DNA of 64,000 nucleotides from Mesorhizobium xinjiangense (lineage in GTDB: Bacteria; Pseudomonadota; Alphaproteobacteria; Rhizobiales; Rhizobiaceae), in the NCBI RefSeq assembly GCF_009749525.1, contig NZ_WOAC01000002.1, positions 62,001 to 126,000 of the forward strand, given 5' to 3'. Below, one piece after another: positions 1 to 10,304 of the stretch; the stretch's first letter is position 1, and each line of letters opens with the position of its first letter. Under the pieces are notes generated by a model, which worked only from the letters and a program-made list of their open reading frames with translations, was not told where the DNA came from and ran no database searches. The position numbers and the translations under genes are program-made.

Positions 1-2
1 TC

Positions 3-1022
3 CTGGTGCGCCGGCTCGGCCAGCGCAACGGATTTCTTTCGGGCACTGTGGCGACCGCCGCCGGCGGCTTCGTGGCCGCGCTTGGCTTGTTCAACGGCGC
101 ATTCTGGCTTTTCGCCCTGGGATTGCTGGTGGTCGGCGTCGGCGGCGCTTCGGTTCAGCAATATCGCTTCGCTGCCGCCGATCGTGCTCCGGCGGCCTTC
201 AAGGCCAAGGCCATTTCGACCGTTCTTGCCGGTGGCGTCGCCATGGCCATCATCGGTCCGCAGGTCGCCATCTTCACGCGCGAGCTTTTCGCGCCCGTCA
301 TGTTTGCAGGCTCCTTCGCGGCCATCATCGTGCTGGCGATGCTCGGGGCGGTCATCCTGTCCTTCCTGCGTCTGCCGGCCAGGCAGGTCAGGCACACGGA
401 GGCGGATGCGGATCGGGTCCAGCCCCAGGCCCGGCCGCTCGGGAGTATCTTGCGCCAGCCGCGCTTCATCGTGTCGCTTTTGTGCGCCGTCGGGTCCTAT
501 GCGCTGATGAGTTTCGTCATGACCGGTGCGCCGCTCGCCATGGTGGGCTGCGGGTTCACGCCCGACGAAGCCGCGCTCGGCATTTCCTGGCACGTCATGG
601 CCATGTTCGCGCCGAGCTTTGTCACCGGGCGCCTGATCGCCCGCTTCGGCAAGGAGACCATCGTCGCGGTCGGTCTGATGCTGCTTGTCGGCTGCGCGGT
701 CGTGGCGCTTTCCGGCATCGCCCTCTGGCAGTTCTGGACGGCGCTCATTCTGCTCGGCATCGGCTGGAACTTCGGTTTCATCGGTGCCACCGCCATGGTG
801 TCGGAGACCTACAATGAGGCGGAGAAGGGCAAGGTGCAGGGCGTGCACGACTTCATGCTGTTCGGCTCGGTCGCCCTGGGCTCGCTCCTGTCGGGCCAGG
901 TCTACAACGCCTGGGGCTGGGACATGCTGAACTGGATCGTGCTGCCGGTGTGCGTGCTCTGCCTGGCCGCCCTTGGCGGGCTCGCGACCGTCCGCAGGCG
1001 CCGCCGTATCCCGGCCGAATGA
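3..1022 (+). CDS. MFS transporter, 5' end outside window
   Basis: The frame is open to the left edge, so this is the C-terminal part (about 339 residues) of a major facilitator superfamily permease in the inner membrane. What remains is a run of hydrophobic segments (about ten). The RRLGQRNG stretch at the very start looks like the basic MFS loop between TM2 and TM3, so roughly the first two helices lie outside the window. The central loop (about residues 120-150) is charged, as expected between the two six-helix halves. The protein ends in a basic tail (RRRRR). The substrate cannot be told from sequence. A GTG at 6 is probably an internal codon. Confidence 0.8.
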   Translation: MVRRLGQRNGFLSGTVATAAGGFVAALGLFNGAFWLFALGLLVVGVGGASVQQYRFAAADRAPAAFKAKAISTVLAGGVAMAIIGPQVAIFTRELFAPVMFAGSFAAIIVLAMLGAVILSFLRLPARQVRHTEADADRVQPQARPLGSILRQPRFIVSLLCAVGSYALMSFVMTGAPLAMVGCGFTPDEAALGISWHVMAMFAPSFVTGRLIARFGKETIVAVGLMLLVGCAVVALSGIALWQFWTALILLGIGWNFGFIGATAMVSETYNEAEKGKVQGVHDFMLFGSVALGSLLSGQVYNAWGWDMLNWIVLPVCVLCLAALGGLATVRRRRRIPAE

Positions 1023-1119
1023 GCCTTGCCGCCCCGTGGCGGTGCAGGATCCGTTGGTACGGGTTGGCCCGAGCGGCGCGAACGTGGTTTACTCCCGCAC
1101 GTGCAAACAGAGAGGCGCC

Positions 1120-1839
1120 ATGTCCACCGACCTTCAGCCGCGGCGCGCGCGACTCGCGCTGCTGATCGACGCCGACAACATCCGGGCCGATTTCCTGCCG
1201 ATCATCGTGCGCGAGGCCTCGGCGCTGGGAACGGTCACGGTCAAACGGGTCTACGGCCATTTCGGCAGCTCATCGATGAACGCCTGGCAGCCGCTGGTTC
1301 ATGACTACGCGTTGACGCCGGTGCACATCCCGCCGGCAGCGGTCGGCAAGAACGCCACCGACATGAAGCTGGCGATCGAGGCGATGGACCTGTTGCATCG
1401 CGGCCAGATCGAGGGATTCTGCATCGCCTCGAGCGACAGCGACTTCACCACCCTGGCGAGCCGCATCCGCGAAGACGGCGTCTCCGTCTACGGTTTCGGC
1501 GAGCAGAAGGCATCGCAACCCTATGTGCGCTCCTGCGACCGGTTCTTCTATTGCGACCGCCTGCTGAAGGAGGAGCGCCGCGAGGAGGCGGCGGCAGAGG
1601 TGGAGGACGCCGACCTGCCGTCGGACGAGATCCTGACCGCGGTCGAGGACACCTCCGGCGAGGACGGCTGGGCCAATCTGGGCGAAGTCGGCCAGATCCT
1701 GACCAAGCGCATGCCCGAATTCGACCCGCGCAACTACGGCTTCAGGAAACTGAGCAATCTCATGGAAGCGATGAAAAAGGTCGAGCTGCGCCGATCGAGC
1801 GCCAATGGCGGCGGCGTCGTCCAGGTCAAGCGCAAGTAA
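1120..1839 (+). CDS. NYN domain protein with C-terminal LOTUS/OST-HTH domain
   Basis: A 239-residue protein of the LabA-like/PIN-related NYN family, presumed RNA-processing nucleases. The N-terminal NYN domain shows LLIDADN (acidic pair at D17 and D19), NATDMKLAIEAMDLL and the SSDSDF motif that completes the acidic metal site. The C-terminal part (about 165-236) fits an OST-HTH/LOTUS domain, a presumed RNA-binding module. The frame is open further upstream (from 973), but ATG 1120 is preceded by AGAGAGG at good spacing and directly opens the conserved domain, so I chose it. The gene stands alone between the MFS gene and hppA. The RNA target is unknown. Confidence 0.85.
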   Translation: MSTDLQPRRARLALLIDADNIRADFLPIIVREASALGTVTVKRVYGHFGSSSMNAWQPLVHDYALTPVHIPPAAVGKNATDMKLAIEAMDLLHRGQIEGFCIASSDSDFTTLASRIREDGVSVYGFGEQKASQPYVRSCDRFFYCDRLLKEERREEAAAEVEDADLPSDEILTAVEDTSGEDGWANLGEVGQILTKRMPEFDPRNYGFRKLSNLMEAMKKVELRRSSANGGGVVQVKRK

Positions 1840-2048
1840 CCCGGTGCGGGTCGGCGAGAAGCTTGTGCCGGCTTGCCGCTGCAGGCGAAAACAGGGCAAA
1901 AGCGCTGTCCTATCTTGACGCTGCGGCATGGTGTCGCCTTAATCCCCGGTGACGGGCCGGTCTCGCAGTGCGTTCCAGCACTATCCGGCCCGCATATAAA
2001 GAACGGTCCGGGAGGGGATTTTCGGACCTAACCCAGGGATAATCGGCA

Positions 2049-4187
2049 ATGACCATGCTTTACGTCGTCATCGCCTGCGGCCTGCTTTCTGTCCTCTATG
2101 CCATTTGGGCGACGCAGTCGGTCCTCGCGGCCGACCAGGGCAGTGCACGCATGCAGGAAATCGCCGGCGCCATCCGGGAGGGGGCGCAGGCTTATCTTAC
2201 GCGTCAGTACACCACGATCGCCATTGTCGGCGTCGTCGTCTTCATTCTTGCCTGGCTGCTCCTGTCGAGCGCGGCGGCCGTCGGCTTCGCAATCGGGGCA
2301 GTGCTTTCGGGTGCTGCCGGCTTCATCGGCATGCACGTCTCCGTGCGCGCCAATGTGCGCACTGCTCAAGCCGCCTCCAACAGCCTTGCCGCCGGTCTCG
2401 ACATCGCCTTCAAGTCGGGTGCCATTACAGGCATGCTGGTGGCCGGCCTCGCGCTGCTCGGCGTGTCGGTCTACTACCTTGTCCTCATCGGCCCCATGGG
2501 CCTGTTGCCGTCCGACCGCACCGTGATCGACTCGCTTGTGGCGCTCGGCTTCGGAGCCTCGCTCATCTCCATCTTCGCCCGCCTCGGCGGCGGCATCTTC
2601 ACCAAGGGCGCGGATGTCGGCGGCGATCTCGTCGGCAAGGTGGAAGCCGGCATTCCCGAGGATGATCCGCGCAATCCGGCCACCATTGCCGACAATGTCG
2701 GCGACAATGTCGGCGACTGCGCGGGCATGGCGGCGGATCTGTTCGAGACCTACGCCGTCACCGTGGTCGCGACCATGGTGCTCGCCGCGATCTTCTTCGC
2801 CGGTTCCGAAATGCTTTCGGCCGCCATGATGTATCCGCTGGTCATTTGCGGCGCCTGCATCATCACCTCGATCATCGGCACCTTCTTCGTCAAGCTCGGC
2901 ACCAACGGCTCGATCATGGGAGCGCTCTACAAGGGGCTCATCGTGACCGGGGCGCTGACCATCATCGGCATCGCGGCGGCGACCTCGCTCACCGTCGGCT
3001 GGGGCGCGCTCGGCACGATCAACGGCGTGTCCATCACCGGCTGGGATCTGTTCACCTGCGGCATCGTCGGCCTCGTTGTCACCGGGCTGATCGTCGTCAT
3101 CACCGAATACTACACGGGCACCAACAAGCGGCCGGTCAATTCCATCGCCCAGGCGTCCGTTACCGGCCACGGCACCAACGTCATCCAGGGGCTGGCCGTG
3201 TCGCTGGAAGCCACCGCCCTGCCTGCCATCGTCATCATCGGCGGCATCCTGGCGACCTTTCAGCTCGGCGGCCTGTTCGGTACGGCGATCGCCGTCACCA
3301 CCATGCTCGGCCTTGCCGGGATGATCGTCGCCCTCGACGCCTTCGGACCGGTGACGGACAATGCCGGCGGCATTGCCGAAATGTCGGAGATGCCCAAGGA
3401 GGTGCGCCAGTCGACTGACGCCCTGGATGCCGTCGGCAACACGACCAAGGCCGTCACCAAGGGCTACGCGATCGGTTCGGCCGGGCTCGGAGCGCTGGTG
3501 CTGTTTGCCGCCTATTCCTACGATCTGGAATATTTCGCCGCCAATCCGGATCAGTTTCCCTATTTCGCCGGTATGGGAGACGTCTCCTTTGCCCTGTCCA
3601 ACCCCTATGTCGTGGCCGGTCTGCTGTTCGGCGGCCTCATTCCCTATCTGTTCGGCGGCATCGCCATGACGGCGGTGGGCCGGGCGGCGGGCGCGATCGT
3701 CGAGGAGGTGCGCCGCCAGTTCCGCGAGAACCCCGGCATCATGGAAGGCAAGGTACGGCCAGACTATGCGCGCGCCGTGGATCTTCTGACCAGGGCGGCG
3801 ATCCGCGAAATGATCGTGCCGTCGCTCCTGCCGGTGCTGGCGCCGCTGGTGGTCTATTTCGGCGTGCTGTTGATCTCAGGCTCCAAGTCGGCGGCGTTTG
3901 CCGCCCTCGGCGCGACGCTTCTCGGCGTTATCGTCAATGGGCTTTTCGTGGCGATCTCCATGACCTCGGGCGGCGGCGCCTGGGACAATGCCAAGAAGAG
4001 TTTCGAGGACGGGTTTACCGACAAGGATGGGGTCAAGCACGAGAAGGGATCGGAGGCGCACAAGGCGTCCGTCACCGGGGACACGGTCGGCGATCCCTAC
4101 AAGGACACCGCCGGACCGGCCGTCAATCCGGCCATCAAGATCACCAACATCATGGCGCTCCTGCTGCTGGCCGTGCTGGCGCACTGA
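2049..4187 (+). CDS. hppA: Membrane-bound H+-translocating pyrophosphatase, K+-independent type
   Basis: A 712-residue integral membrane proton pump that couples PPi hydrolysis to H+ translocation. The substrate-site signature [11 protein letters not shown] lies at about 189-199, followed by [29 protein letters not shown] and the C-terminal [15 protein letters not shown] complete the acidic Mg-PPi site. About 15-16 hydrophobic segments are present, normal for the family. The [16 protein letters not shown] segment has lysine (about K467) where K+-dependent enzymes have alanine, so this should be a K+-insensitive pump. The gene is single and followed by a strong hairpin terminator. The long minus-strand frame over it is a shadow. 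Confidence 0.97.
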   Translation: MTMLYVVIACGLLSVLYAIWATQSVLAADQGSARMQEIAGAIREGAQAYLTRQYTTIAIVGVVVFILAWLLLSSAAAVGFAIGAVLSGAAGFIGMHVSVRANVRTAQAASNSLAAGLDIAFKSGAITGMLVAGLALLGVSVYYLVLIGPMGLLPSDRTVIDSLVALGFGASLISIFARLGGGIFTKGADVGGDLVGKVEAGIPEDDPRNPATIADNVGDNVGDCAGMAADLFETYAVTVVATMVLAAIFFAGSEMLSAAMMYPLVICGACIITSIIGTFFVKLGTNGSIMGALYKGLIVTGALTIIGIAAATSLTVGWGALGTINGVSITGWDLFTCGIVGLVVTGLIVVITEYYTGTNKRPVNSIAQASVTGHGTNVIQGLAVSLEATALPAIVIIGGILATFQLGGLFGTAIAVTTMLGLAGMIVALDAFGPVTDNAGGIAEMSEMPKEVRQSTDALDAVGNTTKAVTKGYAIGSAGLGALVLFAAYSYDLEYFAANPDQFPYFAGMGDVSFALSNPYVVAGLLFGGLIPYLFGGIAMTAVGRAAGAIVEEVRRQFRENPGIMEGKVRPDYARAVDLLTRAAIREMIVPSLLPVLAPLVVYFGVLLISGSKSAAFAALGATLLGVIVNGLFVAISMTSGGGAWDNAKKSFEDGFTDKDGVKHEKGSEAHKASVTGDTVGDPYKDTAGPAVNPAIKITNIMALLLLAVLAH

Positions 4188-4212
4188 CCGGGACGCGGAG
4201 CCTAAAACCAAG

Positions 4213-4241
4213 AACCCGCGGGGCAGTCGGCTCCGCGGGTT
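4213..4241 (+). terminator. Rho-independent terminator of hppA
   Basis: A perfect 9-bp stem, AACCCGCGG (4213-4221) paired with CCGCGGGTT (4233-4241), with an 11-nt loop, followed by TCATTTTG. It lies 25 bases after the hppA stop. Confidence 0.8.
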
Positions 4242-4290
4242 TCATTTTGCACCGTGGAGGGCGGCACGGAACGTACATGCTCCAACTGGC

Positions 4291-4338
4291 GCGCATATCT
4301 TTGCTTCAAACGTTTCCGTTTGAAGCGAATGCGCGCTA
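4291..4338. repeat. Intergenic repeat with GCTTCAAACG hairpin, copy 1
   Basis: A 48-bp sequence repeated at 10491-10538 with 4 mismatches. Its core is a perfect 10-bp stem (4303-4312 with 4317-4326, loop TTTC). The right end contains the bamE stop codon (CTA at 4336-4338 on the plus strand), so the hairpin lies just downstream of the gene and may serve as its terminator or RNA 3' stabiliser. Upstream, CATGCTCCA (4277-4285) is also shared with the second copy. Confidence 0.75.
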
Positions 4339-4824
4339 GCGCGGCGGGCCGCCCTGCGAGCCGGGCAATTGCGGCGTGCCCGACAGCCCGGTCAGCATCT
4401 GGCCGATGAAATTGGTGTCCTTGCCGGCCGTCGGCGTCGTGCGCGAGATGAAGTCGAAGAGCTTGCCGTCCTGCAGGCCGTAATTGGCGATCTGCGTCAC
4501 GCGATCGTCCTCGCCGAAATAGACGGCCAGGATCTTGCGGTCGACGATGCGCGGGTTCATGAAGGCGACCGGGCGCACCCGCTTTTGCGATATGTAGTAG
4601 AAGACCTCGTTGTCGAAGGTGGCCGTGGTCGAGGGCGTTCCGAGCGCAAGCAGGACCTGCTCGCGGCTCGATCCGGGCGGAACCAGCTCGAGCTGCTGTT
4701 CGTCGATGACATAGCCCTGTGTGATCGTCTCGGTGGGCGACAGCGTGCTGCCGGCATTGCATCCCGACAGTGCCAGTCCCGCCAGGGCGGCAACGAGGAT
4801 TCCTCTACGACGGCTCAAATGCAT
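4336..4824 (-). CDS. bamE: Outer membrane assembly lipoprotein BamE (SmpA/OmlA family)
   Basis: A 162-residue lipoprotein of the beta-barrel assembly machinery. The N-terminus has basic residues, a hydrophobic stretch and the lipobox LSGC. The SmpA/OmlA domain follows, with GSSREQVLLALGTPS, the family's turn motif, and DNEVFYYISQ and VYFGEDDRV strands. The C-terminus is a short proline/glycine tail. I chose the start that puts MHLSRRRG directly before the signal sequence. An ATG 33 bases upstream (4857) is possible. The open frame continues much further upstream but overlaps the divergent chaperone gene, so it is not coding there. Divergent position next to the ubiquinol chaperone and DUF177 genes is common in rhizobia. 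Confidence 0.88.
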   Translation of the reverse strand: MHLSRRRGILVAALAGLALSGCNAGSTLSPTETITQGYVIDEQQLELVPPGSSREQVLLALGTPSTTATFDNEVFYYISQKRVRPVAFMNPRIVDRKILAVYFGEDDRVTQIANYGLQDGKLFDFISRTTPTAGKDTNFIGQMLTGLSGTPQLPGSQGGPPR

Positions 4825-4965
4825 ATTGAAAACAGGCGACGGCAACGACATCTCCATAGGATCTGGCCCTGTTCGGCTTGCGCCTGAACGCGAACTCGGT
4901 AAACCAGCTTCGGCGCCGATGCAACCAGGCCGCTCGATATGCGGCCAATCAAGAGAATAACCGAC

Positions 4966-5523
4966 ATGTTCAAGAAGCTGTTCGGCCTTGGCCGCAACGC
5001 AAACCAGCCGATCATTGATGCACTCTACGGTGATATCGTGGCGGCTGCGCGGCAACCCGAGCTTTACGCCGCCTGGCAGGTGCCCGATACGCCGCTCGGG
5101 CGCTTCGAAATGCTGTCGCTGCACATGTTCCTCTTCCTGCACCGCGTCAAGGGCGAGGAGGGCCAGGTGCGCGACCTGGCGCAGGATCTCACGGATCGGT
5201 TTTTCGCCGAAGTCGATGATTCGCTGCGCGCGCTGGGCATTGGCGATATGGGCATCCCCAAACGCATGAAGAAACTGGCGCGCATGTTCTACGGCCGGAC
5301 CGCTTCTTATGGCGGCGCAGTCGACGCCGGCGATGTTACGGCCCTGGGAGAGGCGCTGCGGCGCAATGTGATGCCGGAAAGCGCCGACTGGCCGCAGTCC
5401 GAGGCGCTGGCGCGATACACGCTTGAAGCCAGCGAAGCCTTGAACCGACAGCCCGTTGAGGATTTCCTGCAAGGGCGGCTGGCGTTTCCCACCGCGTCGG
5501 CCCGCGAGGAGAAGGACATATGA
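4966..5523 (+). CDS. Ubiquinol-cytochrome c chaperone family protein
   Basis: A 185-residue member of the CBP3/UQCC1 family, whose mitochondrial relatives assist cytochrome bc1 complex assembly. Visible family features are WQVPDTPLGRFEMLSLHMFLFLHR, split as WQVPDTPLGRFEML plus SLHMFLFLHR, then LAQDLTDRFFAEVDDSLRALGIGDMGIPKRMKKLARMFYGR read as successive helices. ATG 4966 (MFKKLFG) has AAGAGAA upstream. An in-frame ATG at 4939 would add nine residues. The stop overlaps the next start in ATGA, so it is co-translated with the DUF177 gene. Confidence 0.88.
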   Translation: MFKKLFGLGRNANQPIIDALYGDIVAAARQPELYAAWQVPDTPLGRFEMLSLHMFLFLHRVKGEEGQVRDLAQDLTDRFFAEVDDSLRALGIGDMGIPKRMKKLARMFYGRTASYGGAVDAGDVTALGEALRRNVMPESADWPQSEALARYTLEASEALNRQPVEDFLQGRLAFPTASAREEKDI

Positions 5524-6080
5524 AACCGACCTCCGAAAGTCCCGTATCGTTCCGCGTCAATGTTGCCCGGCTGCCGCAAAAGGGCCTGCCGGTGCGCATT
5601 GAAGCCGCACCTGAGCAACTGGAGGCATTGGCGCGCGAGCACGAACTTGTCGAGGTCGACCGGTTCACCGCCGAACTGAAGGTCGAGAAATGGAAGCGCG
5701 ACGGGGTAAAGGTCAGCGGCACCGTCGAGGCCGACATCGTGCAGGCATGCGTGGCCACGCTCGAACCGCTGAGGTCGACCATTCGCGAGGCCGTCGAGGC
5801 TGTCTTCGTGCCGGAGAATTCGAAACTGGCGCGCCGTGAGGCGCTGCGCCAGGAAGAGATCATGGTCGATCCCGACGGACCCGATCTGCCCGAGACGTTC
5901 GAAGGGGAAACGATCGATGTCGGCGCGCTGGCGGAGGAATTCATGGAACTCGGCATCGATCCCTATCCGCGCGCGCCCGGCGCATCCGGGGCCGCAGTCG
6001 CGGTGAGCACGGAGCCGGAGGCCGAAAAGGCGCCGGAGAGCCCCTTCGCCAAGCTGCGGCAGCTCAAGAAGAATTCCTGA
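5520..6080 (+). CDS. DUF177 (YceD-like) protein
   Basis: A 186-residue DUF177 protein. The characteristic core is [19 protein letters not shown] (about 72-90), where family members carry a conserved cysteine, followed by an acidic segment ending in the [19 protein letters not shown] motif. In other bacteria yceD lies next to rpmF and plsX and is linked to 23S rRNA/ribosome metabolism. Here it precedes plsX with about 100 bases between, and overlaps the chaperone gene by four bases. The C-terminal tail is Ala/Glu/Lys-rich. Exact function is not known from sequence. Confidence 0.88.
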   Translation: MKPTSESPVSFRVNVARLPQKGLPVRIEAAPEQLEALAREHELVEVDRFTAELKVEKWKRDGVKVSGTVEADIVQACVATLEPLRSTIREAVEAVFVPENSKLARREALRQEEIMVDPDGPDLPETFEGETIDVGALAEEFMELGIDPYPRAPGASGAAVAVSTEPEAEKAPESPFAKLRQLKKNS

Positions 6081-6184
6081 ACAATCATGCTTCAACGCAA
6101 AGACGGTTGTACGGCGGCGCAAAAACGCTATTTTCGCCGGGCTTTCGGATGGGGCCACGGGCCCGGCAACAGAATGGGAAGCGC

Positions 6185-7252
6185 GTGATCACAATTTCAA
6201 TCGATGCCATGGGCGGCGACCATGGCCCTTCCGTCGTCATACCCGGCTTGCAGAAGGTCGTCGAACGCCGTCCGGATCTACGTTTCCTGATATTCGGCCG
6301 CGAGGACAGCGTCGCGCCGGAACTGGCGAGGCACCCGCGCGTGGCGGCCGTTTCCGAGCTGGTGCACTGCGACGTTGCCGTGCGCATGGACGACAAGCCG
6401 AGCCAGGCGCTGCGCCAGGGGCGCTGGAAGTCCTCGATGTGGAAGGCCATCGAGGCCGTCAAGAGCGGCCAGGCCGAGGTCTGCATTTCGGCCGGCAACA
6501 CCGGCGCGCTGATGGCGATGTCGAAATTCAGCCTGCGTACCATGGCCAGCATCGAGCGGCCGGCCATTGCCGCCATATGGCCGACCATCCGCGGTGAAAG
6601 CATCGTGCTCGATGTCGGTGCGACGATCGGCGCCGACAGCCATCAGCTCATCGATTTCGCCATTCTCGGCGCCGCAATGGCGCGCGCCCTGTTCCAGGTC
6701 GAGCGGCCGACCGTTGGCTTGCTCAATGTCGGGGTAGAAGAGATCAAGGGCCAGGAAGAGGTCCGCGAGGCCGGCCAGATGCTGCGCGACGTCGCCTTGA
6801 AGACGATGGATTATCACGGCTTCGTGGAAGGTGACGACATCGGCAAGGGCACGGTCGACGTCGTGGTGACTGAAGGGTTTTCGGGCAACATCGCGCTGAA
6901 ATCCGCCGAGGGTACCGCCCGGCAGATCTCGGAATATCTACGCGCCGCCATGAGCCGGACCCTGCTGGCGCGTATCGGCTACGTCCTGGCCAAGGGCGCC
7001 TTCGACCGGTTGCGCGAGAAGATGGACGTGCGCAAGATCAATGGCGGCGTGTTCCTCGGGCTCAACGGGATCGTGGTCAAGAGTCACGGCGGTACGGACG
7101 ACGAAGGCTTTGCCGCCGCCGTCGAGCTCGGATATGACATGGTCCGCAATCGGCTGATCGACAAAATCCGGGTCGATATCGATCTGTTCCATTCCCGCGA
7201 ACCGCACCCGCGGCCGGTTATGGAAGATGCGGCCGCCGAAGGCGGCAAATGA
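6185..7252 (+). CDS. plsX: Phosphate acyltransferase PlsX
   Basis: A 355-residue cytosolic enzyme that makes acyl-phosphate from acyl-ACP for phospholipid synthesis. Diagnostic stretches are [12 protein letters not shown] at the N-terminus, [20 protein letters not shown] and [15 protein letters not shown] chose GTG 6185 ([11 protein letters not shown]) because GGGAA lies 4-8 bases upstream and homologues begin here. The frame is open from 6107 but that extension has no family match. It sits in the usual order plsX-fabH-ihfA. Confidence 0.95.
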   Translation: MITISIDAMGGDHGPSVVIPGLQKVVERRPDLRFLIFGREDSVAPELARHPRVAAVSELVHCDVAVRMDDKPSQALRQGRWKSSMWKAIEAVKSGQAEVCISAGNTGALMAMSKFSLRTMASIERPAIAAIWPTIRGESIVLDVGATIGADSHQLIDFAILGAAMARALFQVERPTVGLLNVGVEEIKGQEEVREAGQMLRDVALKTMDYHGFVEGDDIGKGTVDVVVTEGFSGNIALKSAEGTARQISEYLRAAMSRTLLARIGYVLAKGAFDRLREKMDVRKINGGVFLGLNGIVVKSHGGTDDEGFAAAVELGYDMVRNRLIDKIRVDIDLFHSREPHPRPVMEDAAAEGGK

Positions 7253-7289
7253 GGATTTGGCCGTGGCTTGCGGCAAACAGGGGCTAATC

Positions 7290-8261
7290 ATGATTCGTTC
7301 GACTGTCCGCGGTGTCGGCTGTGCGCTGCCGCGAAAGATCATGCGAAACACCGACTTCGAGGGCATTGTCGAAACCTCGGACGAGTGGATCATTCAGCGC
7401 ACCGGCATCCGCCAGCGCCATATAGCCTCGGACGACGAGACCACCGCCTCGCTGGCCGAGGCGGCCGCCCGCGATGCGCTCGCCAATGCCGGCCTGACGC
7501 CGGACGATATCGACCTGATCGTGCTTGCCACCTCGACGCCCAACAACACCTTTCCCGCAACCGCCGTCGAGGTCCAGGATCGCCTGGGGATGCGGCATGG
7601 CTTCGCCTTTGACATGCAGGCCGTGTGCAGCGGTTTCGTCTATGCCGTCAGCACCGCCGACATGTATATTCGCGGCGGCATGGCGCGGCGCGTGCTCGTC
7701 ATCGGCTCGGAGACATTTTCACGCATCCTCGACTGGTCCGACCGCTCGACCTGCGTGCTGTTCGGCGACGGCGCGGGCGCGCTGGTGCTCGAAGCGGCCG
7801 AAGGCGAGGGCACCATCGCCGATCGCGGCCTGCTGGCGGCGAGCCTGCGTTCGGACGGCGCACACAAGGAAAAGCTCTATGTCGATGGGGGGCCGTCGAC
7901 GACCGGAACTGTCGGCCATCTGCGCATGGAAGGCCGGGAAGTGTTCAAACATGCTGTCGCAATGATTACCGACGTGATCGAATCGACATTCTCGCAGGCC
8001 GGCATCACGGCCGACGATCTCGACTGGTTCGTGCCGCATCAGGCCAACAGGCGCATCATCGACGGCTCTGCCAGGAAGCTTGGCATCGCCGAAGAAAAGG
8101 TCGTTGTAACCGTTGACAAGCACGGCAATACCTCCGCTGCCTCCGTTCCGCTCGCCTTGTGCGAGGCGGCGCGCGACGGGCGCATCAAGAAGGGCGACCT
8201 CGTGTTATTGGAAGCCATGGGCGGCGGCTTTACCTGGGGCGCGGTTCTCTTGCGCTGGTAG
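7290..8261 (+). CDS. fabH: 3-oxoacyl-ACP synthase III (KAS III)
   Basis: A 323-residue initiating condensing enzyme of fatty acid synthesis: acetyl-CoA plus malonyl-ACP gives acetoacetyl-ACP. The catalytic triad is visible: C113 in AVCSGF, H250 in VPHQANRRI and N280 in KHGNTSAAS. The C-terminal [13 protein letters not shown] is typical. ATG 7290 ([10 protein letters not shown]) gives the length usual for rhizobial FabH. The frame upstream overlaps the plsX 3' end and is not conserved sequence. Confidence 0.96.
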   Translation: MIRSTVRGVGCALPRKIMRNTDFEGIVETSDEWIIQRTGIRQRHIASDDETTASLAEAAARDALANAGLTPDDIDLIVLATSTPNNTFPATAVEVQDRLGMRHGFAFDMQAVCSGFVYAVSTADMYIRGGMARRVLVIGSETFSRILDWSDRSTCVLFGDGAGALVLEAAEGEGTIADRGLLAASLRSDGAHKEKLYVDGGPSTTGTVGHLRMEGREVFKHAVAMITDVIESTFSQAGITADDLDWFVPHQANRRIIDGSARKLGIAEEKVVVTVDKHGNTSAASVPLALCEAARDGRIKKGDLVLLEAMGGGFTWGAVLLRW

Positions 8262-8367
8262 GTTGTAAATCGCGCGTGGCGGCAAGCTTCGTCCTTGACC
8301 TTCAACGCCCAATTCCCTAACGTTTCAGCGCCTTGTATCAATTGACAAATTTAGAACGGACCGTCGA

Positions 8368-8688
8368 ATGGGGGGAAAGACAATCACTCGCGCCGATCTC
8401 GCCGAATCCGTTTACCGGAATGTCGGCCTGTCGCGTACCGAATCCGCCCAGTTGGTCGAAATGGTCCTTGACGAGATCTGCGACGCGGTTGTGCGTGGCG
8501 AGACGGTGAAGATTTCGTCTTTCGCTACCTTCCACGTGCGCGACAAGAACGAGCGGATCGGCCGCAACCCGAAGACCGGCGAGGAGGTGCCGATCCTGCC
8601 GCGCCGTGTCATGACGTTCAAGGCGTCCAACGTTCTGAAAAACCGTATCCTCGACTCCCACAAGAACGCGCGTGGCAAGTCGGGCTGA
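8368..8688 (+). CDS. ihfA: Integration host factor subunit alpha
   Basis: A 106-residue HU/IHF-family DNA-bending protein. The N-terminus [20 protein letters not shown] is the usual IhfA helix pair. [20 protein letters not shown] and [13 protein letters not shown] form the beta arm, with the intercalating proline in GRNPKTGEE. It acts with IhfB in recombination, replication and transcription. It follows fabH by 106 bases and precedes a merR gene, the standard alphaproteobacterial order. Confidence 0.96.
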   Translation: MGGKTITRADLAESVYRNVGLSRTESAQLVEMVLDEICDAVVRGETVKISSFATFHVRDKNERIGRNPKTGEEVPILPRRVMTFKASNVLKNRILDSHKNARGKSG

Positions 8689-8910
8689 CGCGGCTGGAAG
8701 ATACGTCGCCTCGAGCGGCATCGTCCAGGGCTTGTGCAAAGCGCTTCAAAGCTGTGAAATATAGGCGAATCGGTTCGGTCGCGCCTGAGCTTGTGAAGCG
8801 GGGCGACGCGGATTGTGGGAGGCCGAGCCTGCCAACGGGAGCGGGATGCGAAGCGGAGCTGCGTCCCATTCGCTCTCAATGCGCTCCGGTGCATTGCGAC
8901 GGTGAAAGTC

Positions 8911-9441
8911 ATGGAAAAGAGCCCTGACGCCTTCCGGACCATCAGCGAGGTGGCCGAGGAACTGGACCTGCCGCAGCATGTGCTGCGGTTCTGGGAAACG
9001 CGTTTCAACCAGATCAAGCCGCTGAAGCGCGGCGGTGGACGACGTTATTATCGGCCCCAGGATGTCGATCTCATCCGGGGCATCCGCCACATGCTTTACG
9101 ACCAGGGCTACACCATCAAGGGCGTGCAGAAGCTCCTGCGTGAAAACGGCAACCAGTTCGTGATCGCGATCGGCAGCGGCGATCTCGCTGCCGTCGAGGC
9201 GATTGCCCAGCGCAAGCAGCAGGAAGCCGCCGCGGAGAGTAGGAAGGCGGGCGAGGACGAGATGCTGGTGGGCGAGGCGAAGGCGAAGCCCAGCCGCCGC
9301 TTCTTCGGTCTCGGCAAGTCGGAGGAGGAGGGGCCCGTTCAGGGCGGCGACAGCAAGCTGTCGCGTGACAATCGCGCCCTGCTCCAGGAGGCGCTGTTCG
9401 ACCTCTTGGAGTGTAAGCGCCTGCTCGACCAGGTCCGGTAG
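8911..9441 (+). CDS. MerR-family transcriptional regulator
   Basis: A 176-residue protein. The N-terminal winged HTH is of MerR type: [25 protein letters not shown], then [20 protein letters not shown] second helical part follows with [13 protein letters not shown]. The region from about 95 to 150 is low-complexity and charged, and there is no cysteine-rich metal site, so it is unlikely to be a metal sensor. It is always found after ihfA in this order of bacteria, and its target is unknown. I chose ATG 8911 because the conserved domain starts within ten residues; the upstream frame has no similarity. The stop codon lies inside the start of the intergenic repeat at 9440. Confidence 0.9.
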   Translation: MEKSPDAFRTISEVAEELDLPQHVLRFWETRFNQIKPLKRGGGRRYYRPQDVDLIRGIRHMLYDQGYTIKGVQKLLRENGNQFVIAIGSGDLAAVEAIAQRKQQEAAAESRKAGEDEMLVGEAKAKPSRRFFGLGKSEEEGPVQGGDSKLSRDNRALLQEALFDLLECKRLLDQVR

Positions 9442-9589
9442 AGCAATTCCAGGAGAAGTGGACGCCGGTTCTCCGTCCGGGATTGCGTGAAACAAAGAGC
9501 AATTCCAGGAGAAGTGGACGCCGGTTCTCCGTCCGGGATTGCGTCAATTCAAAAGATCGGATCGCTTCACCGGTTCCGTGAAGCGATCC
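9440..9589. repeat. Tandem 49-bp palindromic intergenic repeats plus 12-bp-stem hairpin
   Basis: Two direct copies of a 49-bp unit lie at 9440-9488 and 9496-9544 (beginning AGAGCAATTCC, ending GGATTGCGT). They are followed by a perfect hairpin, GGATCGCTTCAC (9559-9570) paired with GTGAAGCGATCC (9578-9589). A related inverted copy is at 10305-10403. The first copy starts inside the merR stop codon. The form resembles RIME/BIME-like elements of rhizobia. Confidence 0.8.
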
Positions 9590-9633
9590 AGGATATCCCC
9601 GCACCGGCGGCGCAGGGGATCCCTTGAGCCGTG

Positions 9634-10086
9634 TCAGAACTGGCGGCCGATGCGCGCGTCCACCGAATGGCTGTTGGCCCCGCGGATGACGAAGAAGAAC
9701 AGGATCGCCGCCCAAAGGATCGACTTTTCTGCGCCTGGGTAGCCCTGGCCCTGGGTGATCCAGTGGAACCAGACCGTGACGAGAAGCACGATCATGCCGG
9801 CAAAGGCCGCCGGGCGCGTCAGAAGGCCGATGGCGATGAGGATGCCGCCGAAGAACTCGGTGCAGGACAAGACAAACGACCAGAACTCACCGGGATAGAA
9901 CCCGAGACTTTCGACCATTCCGGCCGCGCCGAACGGATTGACTATCTTTTGCGAGCCATGCACGGCGAGCGCGAGACCGGCGACCACGCGAAGCAGCGTC
10001 TCCGCCGTGGTGTGAAGGCTGGAATAGAGTCCCGACAGGGCCGGAATGATCAAACTGTTTCGCTCGGTGCTTTCATTGATGCTCAT
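9634..10086 (-). CDS. DoxX family membrane protein
   Basis: A 150-residue inner membrane protein with four predicted hydrophobic segments. DoxX features are LLRVVAGLALAVHGSQKI with the conserved HG pair in TM1, the F-GAAGMVESLGFYPG loop, and ELFGG-like FFGGILIAIGLLTR in TM3. I chose the start at 10086 (MSINEST) because GAGG lies 8 bases upstream. The longer frame adds 21 residues with no hydrophobic character. Family members include quinone-related and thiosulfate-oxidation proteins, but the function here cannot be assigned. It is isolated between two repeat blocks. Confidence 0.85.
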   Translation of the reverse strand: MSINESTERNSLIIPALSGLYSSLHTTAETLLRVVAGLALAVHGSQKIVNPFGAAGMVESLGFYPGEFWSFVLSCTEFFGGILIAIGLLTRPAAFAGMIVLLVTVWFHWITQGQGYPGAEKSILWAAILFFFVIRGANSHSVDARIGRQF

Positions 10087-10304
10087 GGAGATCCTCGTTG
10101 TCGTGTAATGCTGCATTGCAGCGAAGCGGCAAATACGCATATTCGTCAAGTATGCAAACGCGCAAATTGTTGAACACAGCGATCACGCGTCAAAATGTGC
10201 GGATTTCGAAATTCACCCAAGGCAGGGCCGGGGGGCTGTCCAGGCAGTGCGCGTTGCCTGGCAGGATATTCTGCCCGATTCAGATTGGGTTCTTGCGGCC
10301 CTAG

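Noticed and set aside
2028-3170. A 380-codon open frame on the minus strand
   Set aside because: It lies entirely over hppA. Its product is Asp/Gly/Arg-rich without domains, as expected of an antisense shadow in GC-rich DNA.
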